Under the pieces are notes generated by a model that saw only the letters and a program-made list of their open reading frames with translations, did not search any database and had not been told where the DNA came from. A DNA stretch of 49,720 nt from Tannerellaceae bacterium (lineage in GTDB: Bacteria > Bacteroidota > Bacteroidia > Bacteroidales > Tannerellaceae), in contig JAISBL010000009.1 in NCBI GenBank assembly GCA_031266215.1, forward strand, positions 1-49,720. Reading direction: 5' to 3'. A program made the translations under genes and the position numbers. Of the stretch, positions 32,078-40,327 are shown piece after piece (within the stretch, counting starts at the first letter, position 1; the number at the start of each line of letters is the position of its first letter).

Positions 32078-32725
32078 TTATCCGATGACTGCGGATATTT
32101 CGTCGCTACAGGGGCCTTCCTGAAGGCGGGGGTTGATCCAGGAGACCGACAGGATGATAGTCCTCGCCTTGTCATTGTGGCCAAAACAGAGCGTGCAACG
32201 CCGGCGTGAGGACAGTTCGGTGTGCCATGTGGTTTCGTCTTCAAACCGCCAGCGGATTTTGATGCCGTGGTAGCGCCTTGCATGAACGCCCGGTTGCGCA
32301 TGTTTGTTGCGGACGGCGTACACAGTGACCTCATAATGATGGTGTGTGACATTGATAATGGGGACGTCTGCGGGCTCGGGCAGAAGCTGTCGCAGGGGGC
32401 GGGTGCGTGACCGTAGGTTCATTGCGGCCAGCGCATCGTCGGGCACCGAGGTATTGGTTACAAGGTAGTCTATAAAGGCCGACAGGAAGCGCCTAAGTTC
32501 TGCGAAAGCGGCTTTTTTGACCGTCGCCGTAGCGTGGTTACACGTGGAGGGGTTTCCGTTCGCATGGTATGCTTCTTCGGCGGTGGCCAGTAAGGACGAC
32601 AGGATGTCAAGCCGCGCCTGGTCTATTTCCCACGTTACGGCATTAAGGCGGCATTGATCGCTGATTGATTTTGCAAGAGCTATAAACTGTTCGTCCGGCT
32701 TTTCAAGTGTTGCTGTCCTACTCAT
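32078..32725 (-). CDS. Helical plus Ig-like protein of unknown function, copy 2
   Basis: A 215-residue soluble protein, paralogous to 8219-8920. The N-terminal ~115 residues are helical; a 'DALAAMNLRSRTRPLRQLLPEP' linker follows and then a beta-rich domain with a His-rich strand (NVTHHHYEVTVYAVRNKHAQ) and an ending 'SWINPRLQEGPCSDEISAVIG'. The match to the other copy is clearest from the linker onward. Its start lies 98 nt from a 21-bp repeat array, and the other copy also adjoins one. No signal peptide; function unknown. Confidence 0.6.
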   Translation of the reverse strand: MSRTATLEKPDEQFIALAKSISDQCRLNAVTWEIDQARLDILSSLLATAEEAYHANGNPSTCNHATATVKKAAFAELRRFLSAFIDYLVTNTSVPDDALAAMNLRSRTRPLRQLLPEPADVPIINVTHHHYEVTVYAVRNKHAQPGVHARRYHGIKIRWRFEDETTWHTELSSRRRCTLCFGHNDKARTIILSVSWINPRLQEGPCSDEISAVIG

Positions 32726-32823
32726 AATGTTTTTGTAATTAAGTGATTAAAGAAACATGTTACAATGTAAAAGAACGGAGTAAAGTTAAGCAAATTCTTC
32801 AAAAACTACATCCTGTATACAAA

Positions 32824-32968
32824 ATTCTTGCGCAAGTTTCGTGGATTCTTGCGCAAGTTTCGTGGATTCTTGCGCAAGTTTCATGGATTCTTGCGCAAGT
32901 TTCATGGATTCTTGCGCAAGTTTCATAGATTCTTGCGCAGGTTTCGTGGATTCTTGCGCAAGAATTTG
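32824..32968 (+). repeat. 21-bp tandem repeat array, locus 3, with a 10-bp palindrome in every unit
   Basis: Seven units at a 21-bp period. Each holds CTTGCGCAAG, a perfect palindrome (CTTGCGCAGG in unit 6), followed by TTTC(G/A)TGG and ATT. Unit 5 has a TAG in the plus frame and unit 7 breaks off after the palindrome. In the phase used at loci 1 and 2 it encodes LAQVSWI. The minus strand is also open (CARIHET). Confidence 0.92.
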
Positions 32969-33130
32969 ATGGTTTCAGACCAGTTTCACAGAATATGATA
33001 TATAATATCAACGCCGTCACAGGTCGTAAGGTAAAATCAGGCGGAAAAATCCATTGCCCTGCACCTGACCTGCGTTGCATTATTTACTACATTCGCTTCC
33101 CAGTATAAACCTCTATTAATTAAATGAATT

Positions 33131-34921
33131 ATGTATATCGAATCAAAGAACAGACATCCGTGGGCGCACGCGCTCACACTATGCATGCTGATTGCCGTCG
33201 CTACTTCATGCGTGCAAAAGGAATTTCCAGTAACAGAATCCATTCGCTTCAACCAGTTGGGGTTTTACCCCTCGGAAGAAAAAGTAGCGGTTATCTTTTC
33301 CGACACTGTCGGTAACCTGCCTTTTTCGATCCGGAACATGGCGAACAGGAAAATCGTCTACACCGGCGTCTCGTCGGAGCTTCGTTCATCTTCCTTCTCG
33401 GATAAAAAAACATCCGTGCTGTCGTTCAGCGACGTCACTGCCCCGGGGCAATACCGTATAGAAGTACCGGCAGTCGGACAGTCACACCAGTTCACTATCG
33501 GCGAAAATATTTTGCAGGATGTGTCGCTGGCCGGATTGAAAGCGTTTTACTATCAGCGGGCCTCGACGCCGGTTGAAGAAGTCTATGCCGGGCAATGGAA
33601 CAGGCCCTCCGGGCATCCTGACGACCGGGTGATGGTTCATTCTTCCGCCGTCTCTCCCAACCGGCCCGAAGGTACGGTCATATCTTCCCCCAAAGGATGG
33701 TACGACGCCGGCGACTACAACAAGTATATAGTAAACTCCGGGTTCACGGTCGGCGTATTGCTCTCCCTTTATGAAGATTTTCCGGACGAAGTGAAACAGC
33801 AGGACGGCAACATACCTGAAAGCGGAAACGCAACGCCTGACCTGCTCGACGAGATTCATTGGAACATCGACTGGATGCTCACCATGCAGGACCCTGCCGA
33901 CGGCGGTGTGTACCACAAACTGACCGAGCCTGAATTCGAAGGGTTCATTAAACCCACAGACTGCCAAAAACAACGTTACGTAGTAGCCAAATCGGTGACG
34001 GCAACCCTAGACTTTGCCGCATCCATGGCGCAGGCTTCACGGGTCTATGCCGGATACGGGGCCGACTATCCGGGTGTGGCTGAAAAAACGCTCAGTGCGG
34101 CGCGCGATGCTTTCAACTGGGCTTTGAAAAACCCGGACATCCTTTACCGTCAGCGTGATATGAATGAGAAATTCGACCCTGATATTACCACCGGGGAATA
34201 TGGCGACCGCGCGGCGGGAGATGAATTTTTCTGGGCTGCCGTCGAACTGTATGTCACAACCCGTGAAGCAGGTTTTCTGAAAACAGCCATGGCATACGCA
34301 CCCGAAACGTACAGGCTCCCTACATGGGGACGGGTGAGCGGACTTGGTGCATGGACGTTGTTGCGCTATGCCGGGTCATTGGAAGATGAGAGCGGAAAAG
34401 AACTGGCCGGCAAAATGCAATCGCAACTGCTTGCCTATGCCGACAGCGCCGCGCAAAACGTGGAGTCGGCGCCTTATTATGCGCCATATGGTCGCGAAGC
34501 GGGAGACTTCTTCTGGGGATGTAATTCCGACGCTGCGTCAAACCAGGGCATCACCTTCCTGTATGCCTGGATGCTGACAAAAGACAGGAAGTACCTTACT
34601 GATGCGCTTCGCGATATGGATTATATCCTTGGCAGGAATGCAACAGGGTTTTGCTATATAACCGGACAGGGATATAAAAGTCCGATGAATCCGCATCACA
34701 GGCTCTCGGCCAGCGATGAATTGGTTGATCCGCTGCCCGGATTCATGGTCGGCGGCCCCAATCCCGGCAAACAGGACGGGTGTGAATACCCCTCCGACAT
34801 ACCCGACGAGTGTTATGCAGACGTAACACCTTCTTATGCCAGCAACGAGATAGCGATCAATTGGCAGGGTTTATTCACCTACTTCTCAACGGCGTTGAAC
34901 GCCTCCCTCCAAAAAGAATAA
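33131..34921 (+). CDS. GH9-family glucanase, lipoprotein
   Basis: The 596-residue protein has a lipobox (VATSC), an N-terminal Ig-like CelD_N domain (IRFNQLGFYPSEEKVAVI to about residue 125) and a GH9 catalytic barrel. Catalytic residues are visible: GWYDAGDYNKY (nucleophile-activating Asp pair), HHRLSASDE and YASNEIAINWQG (proton-donor Glu). GH9 enzymes cleave beta-1,4-glucans by inversion. As a lipoprotein it is probably on the outer membrane. The stop codon directly abuts the stop of the convergent HsdR_N gene, with no base between them. Confidence 0.92.
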   Translation: MYIESKNRHPWAHALTLCMLIAVATSCVQKEFPVTESIRFNQLGFYPSEEKVAVIFSDTVGNLPFSIRNMANRKIVYTGVSSELRSSSFSDKKTSVLSFSDVTAPGQYRIEVPAVGQSHQFTIGENILQDVSLAGLKAFYYQRASTPVEEVYAGQWNRPSGHPDDRVMVHSSAVSPNRPEGTVISSPKGWYDAGDYNKYIVNSGFTVGVLLSLYEDFPDEVKQQDGNIPESGNATPDLLDEIHWNIDWMLTMQDPADGGVYHKLTEPEFEGFIKPTDCQKQRYVVAKSVTATLDFAASMAQASRVYAGYGADYPGVAEKTLSAARDAFNWALKNPDILYRQRDMNEKFDPDITTGEYGDRAAGDEFFWAAVELYVTTREAGFLKTAMAYAPETYRLPTWGRVSGLGAWTLLRYAGSLEDESGKELAGKMQSQLLAYADSAAQNVESAPYYAPYGREAGDFFWGCNSDAASNQGITFLYAWMLTKDRKYLTDALRDMDYILGRNATGFCYITGQGYKSPMNPHHRLSASDELVDPLPGFMVGGPNPGKQDGCEYPSDIPDECYADVTPSYASNEIAINWQGLFTYFSTALNASLQKE

Positions 34922-35377
34922 TTATTCATCCAATTCATCGTAGCATGGTATGCTTCTGAGGAAGGTGTAGGTCTGAGTCCGGTAATCTATACGGCAGCAA
35001 AAATGCCGCAAGCCGTTGCTGACAGTCAGAAACCGCACCTTCAAAGCTGCGTTATAGCGGCTTATCTGGTCGAATACGGCCTTTTTTACAGCCAGGTCAG
35101 GGGATTTGTACTCTACGATCATCAAAGGGGCCAGGAAGCGATTATATATGATGGTGTCACAACGCCTTGTCGTAGCGTTCAGCCTGATGGTAATCTCGTT
35201 ACCCATCAGGTTTTTCGGATAATGTTTTTCGGTAACCAGGTAATTTACGAAATGCTGCCGTACCCATTCTTCAGGAGTGAGGGCGACGTACCTTTGGCGA
35301 AACGGGTCGAAAATCATCCGCCGCCCTTCCTTTTCAGTCAGTCTGACATCGAACGCAGGCAAGTTCAGTACAGGCAT
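34922..35377 (-). CDS. Solitary HsdR N-terminal (type I restriction, PD-(D/E)xK) nuclease-like domain
   Basis: A 151-residue protein with the HSDR_N_2 pattern: MNLVG-like start 'MPVLNLPAFDVRLTEKEGRRMIFDPFRQRYVALTPEEWVRQ', an Asp in RRCDTIIY and EYK in MIVEYKSP, the D...ExK nuclease core. It lacks the helicase and other parts of HsdR and is not next to hsdM/hsdS. Such solitary proteins are common in Bacteroidetes; their role is unproven. It is divergent from the AMP nucleosidase gene. Confidence 0.8.
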   Translation of the reverse strand: MPVLNLPAFDVRLTEKEGRRMIFDPFRQRYVALTPEEWVRQHFVNYLVTEKHYPKNLMGNEITIRLNATTRRCDTIIYNRFLAPLMIVEYKSPDLAVKKAVFDQISRYNAALKVRFLTVSNGLRHFCCRIDYRTQTYTFLRSIPCYDELDE

Positions 35378-35389
35378 GTATATTTTAAT

Positions 35390-35397
35390 TATATTTG
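35390..35397 (+). promoter_or_regulatory. Promoter -7 box for AMP nucleosidase
   Basis: TATATTTG, 28 nt before the ATG at 35426. Confidence 0.5.
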
Positions 35398-35425
35398 CAA
35401 TCCGCTCATCAAAGGTAATTTATTT

Positions 35426-36202
35426 ATGAAGACAAAACAGGAAATCGTTGAAAACTGGCTGCCGCGCTATACCGACAGGCCGCTGGAAGAATTTACCCAA
35501 TACATCCTTCTTACTAACTTCACCCGCTATGTCGAGATGTTTGCCGACAGCTTCAGCGCCGAAATAAAAGGCCTTAAAAGTTCCATGCCTAATGCCTCCA
35601 ATGGAGAAATGATGATCATAAACTTCGGAATGGGAAGCGCAAATGCTGCGACAGTGATGGACCTTTTGTCGGCCGTCAGGCCCAAAGCCGTGTTGTTCCT
35701 GGGCAAATGCGGAGGGCTGAAAAAAGCCAACAGGGAAGGAGACTTCCTCCTTCCCATAGCCGCCATCCGTGGAGAGGGCACATCCAATGAATACCTTCCG
35801 CCGGAAGTGCCTTCGCTGCCGGCGTTCTCCATGTTGCGCGCTATTTCGTCGGCCATACGCGACAACGGGCACGACTACTGGACAGGCACCGTATACACCA
35901 CCAACCGTCGCGTATGGGAATACGACGACACATTCAAAGACTACCTTCGCCGTACTCACGCCACAGGCATTGACATGGAAACGGCAACCCTGCTCACAGC
36001 CGGTTTTGCAAACGAAATACCCACCGGGGCCCTCCTGATGGTATCAGACAAGCCAATGCAGGAGAGCGGAGTAAAAACGGAAGAAAGCGATAAAAGAGTT
36101 ACACAACAGTTCGCCGCCGTGCATCTCAGGCTTGGCGTAGAGGCATTGCAACAAATGCTCGAGGGAAAGAAAACCATCCGCCACATACGGTTTAGCTGGT
36201 AG
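35426..36202 (+). CDS. amn: AMP nucleosidase
   Basis: I use ATG 35426 (MKTKQEIVENWLPRY, 258 residues), 28 nt after the -7 box; the longer frame overlaps the divergent gene. The phosphorylase/nucleosidase fold is marked by NFGMGSANAATVMD, LGKCGGLKK, GTVYTTNRRVWE and GIDMETATLL (nucleoside-binding Glu) and a late SDKPM. It hydrolyses AMP to adenine and ribose 5-phosphate. holA follows by 32 nt. Confidence 0.92.
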   Translation: MKTKQEIVENWLPRYTDRPLEEFTQYILLTNFTRYVEMFADSFSAEIKGLKSSMPNASNGEMMIINFGMGSANAATVMDLLSAVRPKAVLFLGKCGGLKKANREGDFLLPIAAIRGEGTSNEYLPPEVPSLPAFSMLRAISSAIRDNGHDYWTGTVYTTNRRVWEYDDTFKDYLRRTHATGIDMETATLLTAGFANEIPTGALLMVSDKPMQESGVKTEESDKRVTQQFAAVHLRLGVEALQQMLEGKKTIRHIRFSW

Positions 36203-36234
36203 ACTGCTCCTACGGATTATCATCAATAACAATC

Positions 36235-37263
36235 ATGGCTAAGAAAGAAGAGGCTCTCTCGTTTGAGAGTATTTGTGACGATATAAAAGCAGGGAAATTC
36301 CATCCGGTATACATGCTGATGGGGGAAGAGCCTTTCTTTATAGACAGAATAACCGACCTGCTGATAGAAACCGTTTTGGAAGAATCGGAACGTGATTTTA
36401 ATCAAACCATCCTCTACGGTGCTGATACAGATGTGGCAGCCATATACAATGCTGCCCGGCGTTTCCCGATGATGGCCGAACGGCAGTTGGTTGTCGTTCG
36501 AGAGGCGCAATTGCTGCGCGACATAGAAACATTGGCGAACTATGTTAAAAATCCGCTTATGTCTACCGTACTTGTTGTGAATTACAAATACAAAACGTTG
36601 GACGGGCGCAAATCGCTGGCTACAGCATCCGGAAAAGCCGGCGTCCTGTTTGATTCCAAAAAGATTCCCGACAGCAGGATGCCGGCATTTATCACTTCTT
36701 TTCTGAAATCGCGTGCAATAGCAATAGACGACAAGGGTGTTCAGATGCTTGCCGACTTCCTTGGCAACGACCTGAGCCGCCTGTGCAGGGAGTTGGACAA
36801 GCTGGCTATCTTACTGCCTGAAGACTCTCCAAAACGCATCACAGCGGATATGATAGAGCAAAACGTAGGCATCAGCAAAGAATATAACAGCTTCGAGCTT
36901 GTGAAAGCAATAGCCGTAAAAGACGTCCTGAAAGCCAACCGCATCATTCAGTATTTTGCCAAAAACCCCAAAGACAACCCCATGCCGGCAACTCTTCCGG
37001 TATTATTCAACTACTTTTCCAACCTGTTGATTTGCCATTATTCTTCCGACCGCTCCGAGAATGGCTTAATGAACACACTGGGCCTGCGATTTAGTATTCA
37101 GGTCAAAGACTATATTTTGGGCCTTAGGAACTATTCCGCCATGAAAGTATTCAATATTATAGGCGATATCCGCACCGCCGATGCCCGTTCGAAGGGCGTT
37201 GAAAAGGGCACCCTGACTGATGCCGACATCATGAAAGAGCTATTGTATAGAATACTGCACTAA
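36235..37263 (+). CDS. holA: DNA polymerase III delta subunit
   Basis: The 342-residue protein has the HolA pattern: FHPVYMLMGEEPFFIDR, the AAA-like domain lacking a P-loop, QLVVVREAQ, 'SFLKSRAIAIDDKGVQMLADFLGNDLSRLCRELDKL' and a C-terminal collar helix bundle. Delta opens the beta clamp during loading. It shares the plus strand with amn, 32 nt downstream. Confidence 0.92.
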   Translation: MAKKEEALSFESICDDIKAGKFHPVYMLMGEEPFFIDRITDLLIETVLEESERDFNQTILYGADTDVAAIYNAARRFPMMAERQLVVVREAQLLRDIETLANYVKNPLMSTVLVVNYKYKTLDGRKSLATASGKAGVLFDSKKIPDSRMPAFITSFLKSRAIAIDDKGVQMLADFLGNDLSRLCRELDKLAILLPEDSPKRITADMIEQNVGISKEYNSFELVKAIAVKDVLKANRIIQYFAKNPKDNPMPATLPVLFNYFSNLLICHYSSDRSENGLMNTLGLRFSIQVKDYILGLRNYSAMKVFNIIGDIRTADARSKGVEKGTLTDADIMKELLYRILH

Positions 37264-37431
37264 ATACTCATTCTCCCGGCATCCGGATATAATAATCACA
37301 CTTTACAATCTCTCCGTTTATTATTGCTCAGTAGGAGGAAAGTAGCAAAGTATATTTTCCCCAACACCTAATCCTTAATCCAAACAGGGGTATCTTTTTC
37401 AAGGCGCATGTTCACTCATATAAACAGCCGG

Positions 37432-37453
37432 ACAATGTGACATATCACATTGT
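37432..37453. promoter_or_regulatory. Perfect 9-bp dyad, candidate operator
   Basis: ACAATGTGA-N4-TCACATTGT, arms identical and complementary, spacer CATA. It contains TGTGA/TCACA half sites like CRP/FNR-family operators but with a 4-nt instead of 6-nt gap. It lies about 170 nt after holA. Confidence 0.55.
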
Positions 37454-37853
37454 ATACTGCGAACACCAGAAAGAAGGGAATGTATACAAAATCAGATCAT
37501 ACACAAATGTAACACAAATAGAGGTGTATGAGTAGCTCTTTTATCGGTTACTTTTGTAGCCATGCATGTCTGTATGCATTCAGTTTGTGTCTATACACAT
37601 CGGTAACATGCATGTATAACTGATATGTTTTTACAGCAAATATCTACTATATAATACTATAAAAACCAGTGAATTATATATTTTAGTTGAATACATGAAT
37701 TAATAAGAGGGCAGGGTAGGGGATAGGTTTGTGAATTACATCCCTATAACAACTAAATAACGTGCTTTTATATCCTACAAATCTGTATTTTATTCAAATT
37801 AGTGAAAGTAACTGTTATACAGAAATACAGACAGAATCACTGGATATAATGCT

Positions 37854-37872
37854 CACAAATGATACATTTGTG
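37854..37872. promoter_or_regulatory. Inverted repeat upstream of the XRE promoter
   Basis: CACAAATG-ATA-CATTTGTG, 8-bp perfect arms with a 3-nt spacer, about 70 nt before the -33 element of the regulator gene. Confidence 0.5.
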
Positions 37873-37943
37873 GGCTTGTGTCACATTTGTATCTTTGTGC
37901 GTTTGCAAATATAAATCGCATCTCCTTGTCAGTGCAGTTTATT

Positions 37944-37974
37944 TTTGTGTCTTTTGTTTATTTGTGTATATTTG
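37944..37974 (+). promoter_or_regulatory. Promoter of the XRE regulator gene
   Basis: TTTG (37944-37947), 19-nt spacer, TATATTTG (37967-37974). The ATG at 38029 is about 50 nt downstream. Confidence 0.6.
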
Positions 37975-38028
37975 CACGGCTGCGGACAAAATGACAGTCT
38001 CATCACACATAAATAAAAGTGATTTCAT

Positions 38029-38481
38029 ATGAAAAACCGTATCTTACAAGTAATGCAGCGCGAAGGCTTAACTCCTGCTAAATTTGCGGCAGCGATTGAT
38101 ATACAGCGCTCGGCCGTGTCGCATATTACAACCGGCAGAAATAATCCGAGCCTTGATGTTATTATGAAAATCCTTGAAAAATATCCTTACATCGACCCGG
38201 ACTGGCTGATATATGGGAAAGGAAATATGATGCGCAAAAATACGCCTCCGGTACAGACCGATTTGTTTTCGCTGGCGCCTTTAATTACGCCCAAAGTGAC
38301 AGCAGCTCCCGAAAACCGCAGGGAAATTAAGGCTGAGAAACCTGTTGTCACTATTAAACAACCTGTACAAGAACCTGTTATTGTCAAAAAAAACGAATCC
38401 AAAAACGTAACTAAAATCATGCTTTTCTATTCAGATAATACATTCGAGACTTTTATTCCCGAGAAAATCAATAAAGACTGA
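38029..38481 (+). CDS. XRE-family helix-turn-helix regulator
   Basis: The 150-residue protein has a Cro/CI HTH at residues ~5-60 (LTPAKFAAAIDIQRSAVSHITTG: turn and recognition helix visible), then a Pro/Val-rich, probably disordered linker (about 80-120) and a C-terminal 'KIMLFYSDNTFETFIPEK' element. Similar regulators with this short C-terminal tail are common in Bacteroidales. The palindromes upstream suggest autoregulation. Confidence 0.8.
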   Translation: MKNRILQVMQREGLTPAKFAAAIDIQRSAVSHITTGRNNPSLDVIMKILEKYPYIDPDWLIYGKGNMMRKNTPPVQTDLFSLAPLITPKVTAAPENRREIKAEKPVVTIKQPVQEPVIVKKNESKNVTKIMLFYSDNTFETFIPEKINKD

Positions 38482-38513
38482 TCTTTACGCTAGGTGTATA
38501 CTCCTGAATCGCA

Positions 38514-38521
38514 TATCTTTG
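38514..38521 (+). promoter_or_regulatory. Promoter -7 box of pyrKD
   Basis: TATCTTTG, giving an untranslated leader of about 108 nt before pyrK. Confidence 0.5.
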
Positions 38522-38541
38522 CGCGCAAAAGAAAGCAATAT

Positions 38542-38583
38542 ATGAAACTAACATGTAAAAACTATTTACGCCAAAGGCGATAA
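38542..38583 (+). CDS. Possible upstream ORF in the pyrKD leader
   Basis: A 13-codon ORF (MKLTCKNYLRQRR) lies about 15 nt after the predicted start site and 50 nt before pyrK; it ends in an Arg-rich run. Translation is unproven and it may be chance. Confidence 0.2.
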   Translation: MKLTCKNYLRQRR

Positions 38584-38633
38584 ATAAAACGTACTGCGAG
38601 TTCCATACCTGCATTAATTAATATTTTATTCGT

Positions 38634-39416
38634 ATGAAAAAATACATGCTTGATATGACGGTGAAGGAATGTATAAATATACATGCGAACCATTGCCTGC
38701 TGAAACTAATATCCGACTGTACGCTCCCTGGGACGTTGCCGGGACAGTTTGTGCAGGTACGGGTAGATAATTCACCTGCAACATTCCTGAGACGACCTGT
38801 TTCAATCCATTATATTGATGAAGTAAACAATGAACTGTGGCTGCTGATTCAAAAAGTTGGAGACGGCACGCGCATGATGTCAAAATGCAGGCCGGGCGAC
38901 AGACTGAATCTTATCCTTCCGCTTGGTAACGGCTTTACAATCCCTCCCTGCACGGATAATGAATGCAAAAACCTGCTTATCGGAGGAGGAGTGGGGACCG
39001 CCCCGCTGCTGTTTCTTGGCGCACGTCTGAAAGCAAAAGGGCATAAACCTGTCTTTCTTTTAGGTGCACGTACACAAAGCGAACTTCTGCAACTACAATA
39101 TTTCCAAGCCTTCGGAACGGTATATACCACAACGGAGGACGGCTCTTGCGGCGAAAAAGGCTTCGTTACCCGGCACTCTATCCTGAAAAGTGTCCGCTTT
39201 GACAATATATACACCTGTGGCCCCAAGCCCATGATGAAGGCAGTAGCGGAGTATGCCTTTTCCTCTTCCATCTCCTGTGAAGTATCACTCGAAAACACTA
39301 TGGCGTGCGGTATTGGCGCTTGTCTGTGCTGCGTGGAAGACACCCGTGAAGGAAATATATGCGTGTGTACGGAAGGACCTGTATTTAATATAGATAAACT
39401 GAAATGGCTGAACTAA
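38634..39416 (+). CDS. pyrK: Dihydroorotate dehydrogenase electron-transfer subunit
   Basis: The 260-residue protein has a FAD domain ([11 protein letters not shown]), a NAD-binding domain ([26 protein letters not shown]) and a C-terminal [2Fe-2S] cluster with four Cys ([10 protein letters not shown] ... [10 protein letters not shown]). It passes electrons from dihydroorotate oxidation by PyrD to NAD+. Its end overlaps pyrD by 13 nt. Confidence 0.95.
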   Translation: MKKYMLDMTVKECINIHANHCLLKLISDCTLPGTLPGQFVQVRVDNSPATFLRRPVSIHYIDEVNNELWLLIQKVGDGTRMMSKCRPGDRLNLILPLGNGFTIPPCTDNECKNLLIGGGVGTAPLLFLGARLKAKGHKPVFLLGARTQSELLQLQYFQAFGTVYTTTEDGSCGEKGFVTRHSILKSVRFDNIYTCGPKPMMKAVAEYAFSSSISCEVSLENTMACGIGACLCCVEDTREGNICVCTEGPVFNIDKLKWLN

Positions 39417-40327
39417 AAATAAACATCGGTAAACTGTCGCTGAAAAGCCCGGTTACAACGGCATCCGGCACATTCGGATACGGTATGGAATATGCAGACT
39501 TTATGGATATTGAACGCCTTGGCGGTATATTCGTGAAGGGAACTACTGCGGAGCCGCGCGAAGGGAATCCTTATCCCCGTATGGCGGAAACACCTGCAGG
39601 TATGTTAAACGCCGTTGGTCTCCAAAACAAAGGATCAGACTACTTTATTCATTCTATTTACCCGAAAATAAAAGATCTTGATACGAATATAATCGTAAAT
39701 GTAAGCGGCTCTACCGTCAGCTCTTACGTGGCTTGTGCGGAAAAGATGGCTGCGCTGGAAAAAATACCGGCTATCGAACTTAATATATCATGCCCAAACG
39801 TAAAAAAAGGCGGTATGGCGTTTGGTGTGACCGCCACAGGAGCAGCCGAAGTAGTTCGCGCCGTGCGGGAAGTATATCCGAAGGTATTGATTGTAAAACT
39901 GTCGCCCAATGTGACAGACATTACCGAAATAGCTAAAGCGGTTGAAGCAGAGGGCGCCGACTCCGTCTCATTAATAAACACTCTGCTCGGTATGGCTATC
40001 GACGTCAATAAGCGGAAGCCCATATTATCCACCATAACCGGTGGTCTTTCAGGCCCATGTGTCAAACCCGTCGCCCTACGGATGGTCTGGCAAACATATA
40101 AGGCGGTGAAAATACCCATTATAGGGATAGGAGGTATTGCTTCATGGAAAGACGCCGTAGAATTCATGCTTGCCGGGGCTGCCGCCGTACAGGTAGGAAC
40201 ATCAAATTTCATCGACCCGGCCATCTCCATGAAAATAACCGGTGGAATACGCGAATACTGCGACAAATACGGTTTCAAAACCGCTGCCGAACTAACCGGC
40301 GCCCTGGAAATATCAGGAAACGTGTGA
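39404..40327 (+). CDS. pyrD: Dihydroorotate dehydrogenase class 1B catalytic subunit
   Basis: The 307-residue FMN barrel has [23 protein letters not shown] (catalytic Cys of class 1 enzymes), [19 protein letters not shown] and [11 protein letters not shown] with the FMN phosphate-binding loop. With PyrK it converts dihydroorotate to orotate in pyrimidine synthesis. The ATG lies within the pyrK end; the last 15 nt overlap the convergent YcaQ-like gene. Confidence 0.95.
   Translation: MAELKINIGKLSLKSPVTTASGTFGYGMEYADFMDIERLGGIFVKGTTAEPREGNPYPRMAETPAGMLNAVGLQNKGSDYFIHSIYPKIKDLDTNIIVNVSGSTVSSYVACAEKMAALEKIPAIELNISCPNVKKGGMAFGVTATGAAEVVRAVREVYPKVLIVKLSPNVTDITEIAKAVEAEGADSVSLINTLLGMAIDVNKRKPILSTITGGLSGPCVKPVALRMVWQTYKAVKIPIIGIGGIASWKDAVEFMLAGAAAVQVGTSNFIDPAISMKITGGIREYCDKYGFKTAAELTGALEISGNV

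Larger units (their letters stand above)
37264..38028. other. AT-rich 765-bp intergenic region with palindromes
   Basis: No coding frame of note. The region is AT-rich and full of TGTAT/ATACA and CACAAAT/ATTTGTG words. It holds a 9-bp-arm dyad (37432-37453), an 8-bp-arm dyad (37854-37872), and the XRE regulator promoter near its 3' end. Several TTATnCACA-like words with one mismatch are present but no exact DnaA box. Confidence 0.6.

Noticed and set aside
37432-37453. Classical CRP site
   Set aside because: The half sites fit, but the gap is 4 nt where CRP uses 6; I report it as an operator of unknown factor.
37264-38028. Replication origin
   Set aside because: Only TTATnCACA-like words with one mismatch were seen, no exact DnaA box, and dnaA is absent; the XRE gene and its promoter explain part of the region.
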